Shown in pieces: positions 5,867-8,751 of a stretch of DNA of 8,751 bases (positions are counted from its first letter, which is position 1; each line of letters starts with the position of its first letter). The DNA lies in the NCBI GenBank assembly GCA_029239545.1, contig JARBUQ010000163.1, forward strand, positions 1-8,751. The letters are read 5' to 3'. This stretch comes from Paenibacillus sp. (GTDB lineage: Bacteria; Bacillota; Bacilli; Paenibacillales; NBRC-103111). The notes under the pieces were generated by a model. The model was given only the letters and a program-made list of their open reading frames with translations. It had not been told where the DNA came from and did not search any database. The translations under genes and the position numbers were made by a program.

Positions 5867-6683
5867 TCGCATAGTAGCTACGAAGCAGCAGGAAGTTGAA
5901 CAGCTGAAAAGTCATTTCTCGATCGCCAGTGCAGAAAAGCGCATAGCAGAGCTGCCCGCGTGTCTGGGCTTCGAGAGCGCCCTTACGACTCGTCGCAACC
6001 GGGAGATGGGTCTGATTGCCGAGGTGAAAAAGGCTTCACCATCCAAAGGATTAATACGGGCTGATTTCGATCCCGTTCAGATCGCTCGCGCTTATCAGGC
6101 TGCCGGTACGGACTGCATTTCTGTACTGACAGACATAGATTATTTTCAAGGCTCCAACGATTATTTAAGCGCTGTAAGAGACGCAGTTCAGGTGCCGATC
6201 CTTCGTAAGGATTTCACTATCGATGCCAGACAGATCTATGAAGCACGGGTAATCGGTGCGGATGCCATACTATTGATTGCTGCTATTCTCACTTCAGCCC
6301 AAATGAATGAATTTCTCAGCACAGCCAAAAATATCGGATTGGATGTTCTCGTTGAAGTGCATGACCGTGAGGAGCTAGAACGTGTATTGGAGCTGGAGCA
6401 GAAGGCGACATTAATCGGAATTAACAATCGCAATCTTAAAACGTTCGTTACGGATCTTGCCACTACAGCGGAGCTTACCCCGTTAATTCCAGGAGACAGA
6501 ACGATCGTTAGTGAGAGTGGTATATCTTCAGCGGACGAGATCGGATATTTAAGCAGTCTGGGTGCCCAGGCTGTATTGGTCGGGGAGCATTTCATGCGCA
6601 AGCCCGACATTGAGCAGGCTGTATATGGTTTGCTTGGACCGACTAATAAGCCTCCGTTAGAGCAGGGAGTGCATGAAGCGTGA
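5856..6683 (+). CDS. trpC: Indole-3-glycerol phosphate synthase
   Basis: This (beta/alpha)8-barrel enzyme closes the indole ring, converting the carboxyphenylamino-deoxyribulose phosphate to indole-3-glycerol phosphate with loss of CO2 and water. The product has 275 residues and is a single-domain TrpC, not fused to TrpF as in enteric bacteria. The catalytic segment AEVKKASPSKG (55-65) supplies Glu56 and Lys58. LRKDF (116-120) supplies the general-acid Lys118, LVEVHD (165-170) supplies Glu167, INNRNL (189-194) the substrate-binding asparagine, and SESGI (219-223) the phosphate-side residues. The start ATG 5856 lies inside the end of trpD (11-nt overlap) and the stop overlaps the trpF start by 4 nt, so translation is probably coupled on both sides. 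Confidence 0.96.
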   Translation: MFLDRIVATKQQEVEQLKSHFSIASAEKRIAELPACLGFESALTTRRNREMGLIAEVKKASPSKGLIRADFDPVQIARAYQAAGTDCISVLTDIDYFQGSNDYLSAVRDAVQVPILRKDFTIDARQIYEARVIGADAILLIAAILTSAQMNEFLSTAKNIGLDVLVEVHDREELERVLELEQKATLIGINNRNLKTFVTDLATTAELTPLIPGDRTIVSESGISSADEIGYLSSLGAQAVLVGEHFMRKPDIEQAVYGLLGPTNKPPLEQGVHEA

Positions 6684-7387
6684 AAGCTCACTCCAACCGG
6701 ATCATGGTCAAAATTTGTGGACTTCAGGACGTTGAAGTGCTAAAATCTATCGTACATTTACCCATCGACCTTATTGGCTTTGTTTTCGCCAAGAGTCGTC
6801 GTCAAGTGACTGCAGAGCAAGCGGGAGAGATGATCCGGTTGCTGAGGGCTGATGATAGGGCGCAAGGCAGTCATGTTCCATTGACGGCAGGTGTTTTCAT
6901 GAATCCTTCCCAAGAAGAACTGGAGCTCGTTCTACGAGAAGTCCCGCTTGACATTGTGCAATTACATGGACAAGAGACTCCTGAGCTTTGCCAATGGGTA
7001 AAGCAAACTTTTGGAGTCCAGGTTATGAAGGTTATTTCGATTGGTAGTCAGCCTGCAGATGGCGGTCTTGATGAAACACTTCTCCCTTATGTTGGGAGGA
7101 TCGATATACTGATGTTAGATACGTTTGAACCTCTGGTAGGCGGGGGCTCGGGGCATACCTTTGCTTGGGACCGCATCCCGGCCTACCAGGAGTGGGCAAG
7201 TGCTCATGACCTACCTCTGCTTGTTGCGGGGGGCTTGAATGCTGACAATGTTATTGAACTGCTCGATGGATACAGACTTGATGGAGTAGATGTATCCAGC
7301 GGAGTTGAAACTGATGGCGTCAAAGATGTACAAAAAATTACGGCTTTCGTTGAAAGGGTGAAGTTTCATGCATCAAATGCCGGATGA
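6680..7387 (+). CDS. trpF: Phosphoribosylanthranilate isomerase
   Basis: This enzyme catalyses the Amadori rearrangement of phosphoribosylanthranilate to the carboxyphenylamino-deoxyribulose phosphate, the step between TrpD and TrpC. The 235-residue product is a (beta/alpha)8 barrel of slightly generous length. KICGL (11-15) carries the catalytic cysteine Cys13, and MLDT (145-148) the catalytic aspartate Asp147. VQLHG (93-97), GGGSGHTFAW (154-163), AGGLNADNV (183-191) and GVDVSSGVE (202-210) are family signatures, the last two for phosphate binding. The chosen start is GTG 6680, overlapping the trpC stop as GTGA, with GGGAG (6665-6669) 10 nt upstream. ATG 6704 would also keep KICGL but has no ribosome binding site. 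The 3' end overlaps trpB by 20 nt. It looks slightly less conserved than its neighbours, which is usual for this family. Confidence 0.95.
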   Translation: MKAHSNRIMVKICGLQDVEVLKSIVHLPIDLIGFVFAKSRRQVTAEQAGEMIRLLRADDRAQGSHVPLTAGVFMNPSQEELELVLREVPLDIVQLHGQETPELCQWVKQTFGVQVMKVISIGSQPADGGLDETLLPYVGRIDILMLDTFEPLVGGGSGHTFAWDRIPAYQEWASAHDLPLLVAGGLNADNVIELLDGYRLDGVDVSSGVETDGVKDVQKITAFVERVKFHASNAG

Positions 7388-8573
7388 ACACGGTCGTTTC
7401 GGAGTTTTCGGTGGAAAATACGTTCCGGAAACTTTAATGAATGCTCTGGAGGAGCTGGAGCAGGCTTATTTGAAATATTCAAAGGATCCTGATTTTATCA
7501 AGGAAGTCACTTACTTGTTGCACGAATATACGGGGCGTCCTTCGAGACTGTATTATGCAGAAAGACTAACCGAACAGCTCGGTGGCGCCAAAATCTATTT
7601 GAAGCGCGAAGATTTGAACCACACTGGGGCACACAAAATCAATAATACGATTGGACAGGCCGTCCTTGCCAAGAAGATGGGTAAGACCAAAATCATTGCT
7701 GAAACAGGCGCCGGACAGCATGGCGTTGCTTCAGCAACTGTAGCCGCCCTCCTAGGCATGGAATGTAAGGTGTTCATGGGTGAGGAGGACACGAAGCGCC
7801 AGCAATTGAACGTGTTTCGGATGAAGCTGCTGGGAGCAGAAGTGATCCCGGTGTTATCAGGCACTCGAACGCTTAAGGATGCTTGCAACGAAACCCTGAG
7901 GTACTGGGTTAGCAACGTGCATGATACGTATTATATACTTGGCTCCGCTACAGGTCCGCATCCTTACCCGATGATGGTACGTGATTTCCAGCGTATTATT
8001 GGCGATGAATCACGCAAGCAGATTGTTGAGAAGGAAGGGCGGCTTCCAGATGCAGTAGTAGCTTGTGTTGGCGGCGGCAGCAACGCGATCGGTATGTTCT
8101 ATCCGTTCATTCAGGACAGCGAAGTTCGCTTGATCGGTGTGGAAGCTGCAGGACGCGGAATTGATACAGAGGAGCATGCAGCAACGATGACCAAAGGCAG
8201 CCATGGTGTGTTCCAGGGATCGTTCAGCTACATTCTGCAGGATGATTACGGTCAAGTACTTCCGGCTCACTCGATCTCTGCAGGACTTGACTATCCGGGT
8301 ATCGGTCCGGAGCATTCCTATTTGAAGGATGCAGGGCGTGCTGAATACGTGCCTGTTACGGATGCGGAAGCGCTTGATGCGCTGCAGCTGTTAAGCCGTA
8401 CGGAAGGTATTATTCCGGCGCTAGAGAGCGCACACGCGTTAGCTCATGTAAGGAAGCTTGCTCCTACGATGCGTCCGGATCAATTGATCGTAGTTAGCCT
8501 GTCAGGGCGTGGAGATAAGGATGTAGAGTCGATTATGTCATACTTAGGGGGAAACGCCAGTGAATCGCATTGA
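7368..8573 (+). CDS. trpB: Tryptophan synthase beta chain
   Basis: This PLP enzyme joins indole, channelled from the alpha subunit, to serine to give tryptophan; it works as an alpha2-beta2 complex. The product has 401 residues and is the common TrpB1 type, shown by its normal length and its HGRFGVFGGKYVPETLM opening. Lys90 in HTGAHKINN binds PLP, Glu112 in AETGAGQHG is the catalytic base, GGGSN (235-239) holds the cofactor phosphate, and SGRGDKD (379-385) contacts the pyridine ring. The loop segment DYPGIGPEHSYL (308-319) is intact. ATG 7368 is preferred because AAAGGGTG (7353-7360) sits 7 nt before it; ATG 7377 is the alternative. The start overlaps trpF by 20 nt, and the end overlaps trpA by 14 nt. 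Confidence 0.97.
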   Translation: MHQMPDEHGRFGVFGGKYVPETLMNALEELEQAYLKYSKDPDFIKEVTYLLHEYTGRPSRLYYAERLTEQLGGAKIYLKREDLNHTGAHKINNTIGQAVLAKKMGKTKIIAETGAGQHGVASATVAALLGMECKVFMGEEDTKRQQLNVFRMKLLGAEVIPVLSGTRTLKDACNETLRYWVSNVHDTYYILGSATGPHPYPMMVRDFQRIIGDESRKQIVEKEGRLPDAVVACVGGGSNAIGMFYPFIQDSEVRLIGVEAAGRGIDTEEHAATMTKGSHGVFQGSFSYILQDDYGQVLPAHSISAGLDYPGIGPEHSYLKDAGRAEYVPVTDAEALDALQLLSRTEGIIPALESAHALAHVRKLAPTMRPDQLIVVSLSGRGDKDVESIMSYLGGNASESH

Positions 8574-8751
8574 CGCCAAGTTCGCAGAGCTGCGTGATCA
8601 GAAGCGCACTGCATTTATTCCTTTCGTGACGATTGGTGATCCGGACCCGAATACGTCCATTGAGATTCTGATTCAGTTGGAAGCGGCAGGAGCAGATCTG
8701 ATCGAGCTCGGAGTGCCTTACTCCGATCCGTTGGCTGATGGCCCTGTTATT
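8560..8751 (+). CDS. trpA: Tryptophan synthase alpha chain (5' part, runs off the window)
   Basis: This subunit cleaves indole-3-glycerol phosphate to indole and glyceraldehyde 3-phosphate and passes indole to TrpB. Only the first 64 codons are present; the frame is open to the window edge, so the gene is cut by the window and not broken. The catalytic pair is visible at the expected numbers: Glu49 (LIELGVPYSDP) and Asp60 (LADGPVI). FIPFVTIGDP (19-28) is the first barrel strand of the family. The start is GTG 8560 with AGGGGG (8546-8551) 8 nt upstream. It overlaps the last 14 nt of trpB, which suggests coupled synthesis of the two subunits in equal amounts. Confidence 0.95.
   Translation, partial: MNRIDAKFAELRDQKRTAFIPFVTIGDPDPNTSIEILIQLEAAGADLIELGVPYSDPLADGPVI

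Overview
The window is a biosynthetic block from a Gram-positive bacterium of the Bacillales, most likely a Paenibacillus-type organism. That is inferred from the gene order, the protein sequences, the strong AGGAGG-like ribosome binding sites, the sigma-A-type promoters and a TRAP-type trp leader. It holds the start and middle of the aromatic amino acid supraoperon in the order aroC-aroB-aroH-trpE-trpD-trpC-trpF-trpB-trpA, all on the + strand. This is the order known from Bacillus subtilis. The trpA gene runs off the right edge. I see no mobile element, CRISPR array, tRNA or rRNA.

Layout. Positions 1-230 are non-coding and hold a terminator-like hairpin (11-60, probably for an upstream gene) and a near-consensus promoter (127-155). 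aroC, aroB and aroH (231-2869) follow almost without gaps; they encode chorismate synthase, 3-dehydroquinate synthase and an AroH-class chorismate mutase. Positions 2870-3242 are a regulatory leader. It contains an internal promoter (2890-2919), then a dense array of (G/T)AG triplets at about 5-nt period (2927-2980) that looks like a binding site for the tryptophan-activated RNA-binding protein TRAP, then about 190 nt of other sequence, and a strong intrinsic terminator (3171-3197) just before trpE. From trpE (3243) to trpA the genes are tightly packed. trpD/trpC, trpC/trpF, trpF/trpB and trpB/trpA all overlap, which suggests translational coupling.

How it works together. AroB makes the first cyclic intermediate of the shikimate pathway and AroC makes chorismate. 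Chorismate is then drawn toward phenylalanine and tyrosine by AroH or toward tryptophan by TrpE, D, C, F, B and A. No trpG (glutamine amidotransferase subunit) is present between trpE and trpD, so TrpE probably uses a shared amidotransferase encoded elsewhere, as in B. subtilis. The aro genes can be transcribed from the first promoter without passing the attenuator, while the trp genes lie behind it. This would let tryptophan control the trp branch separately.

The part most worth attention is the trp leader. The TRAP-like site is clear, but the terminator is unusually far from it. The best antiterminator pairing I can find joins the triplet array (2956-2965) to the 5' arm of the terminator (3168-3177) across that long gap. 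The gap and terminator are also covered by a 58-codon open frame that ends just before the trpE ribosome binding site. The genes themselves look ordinary and intact.
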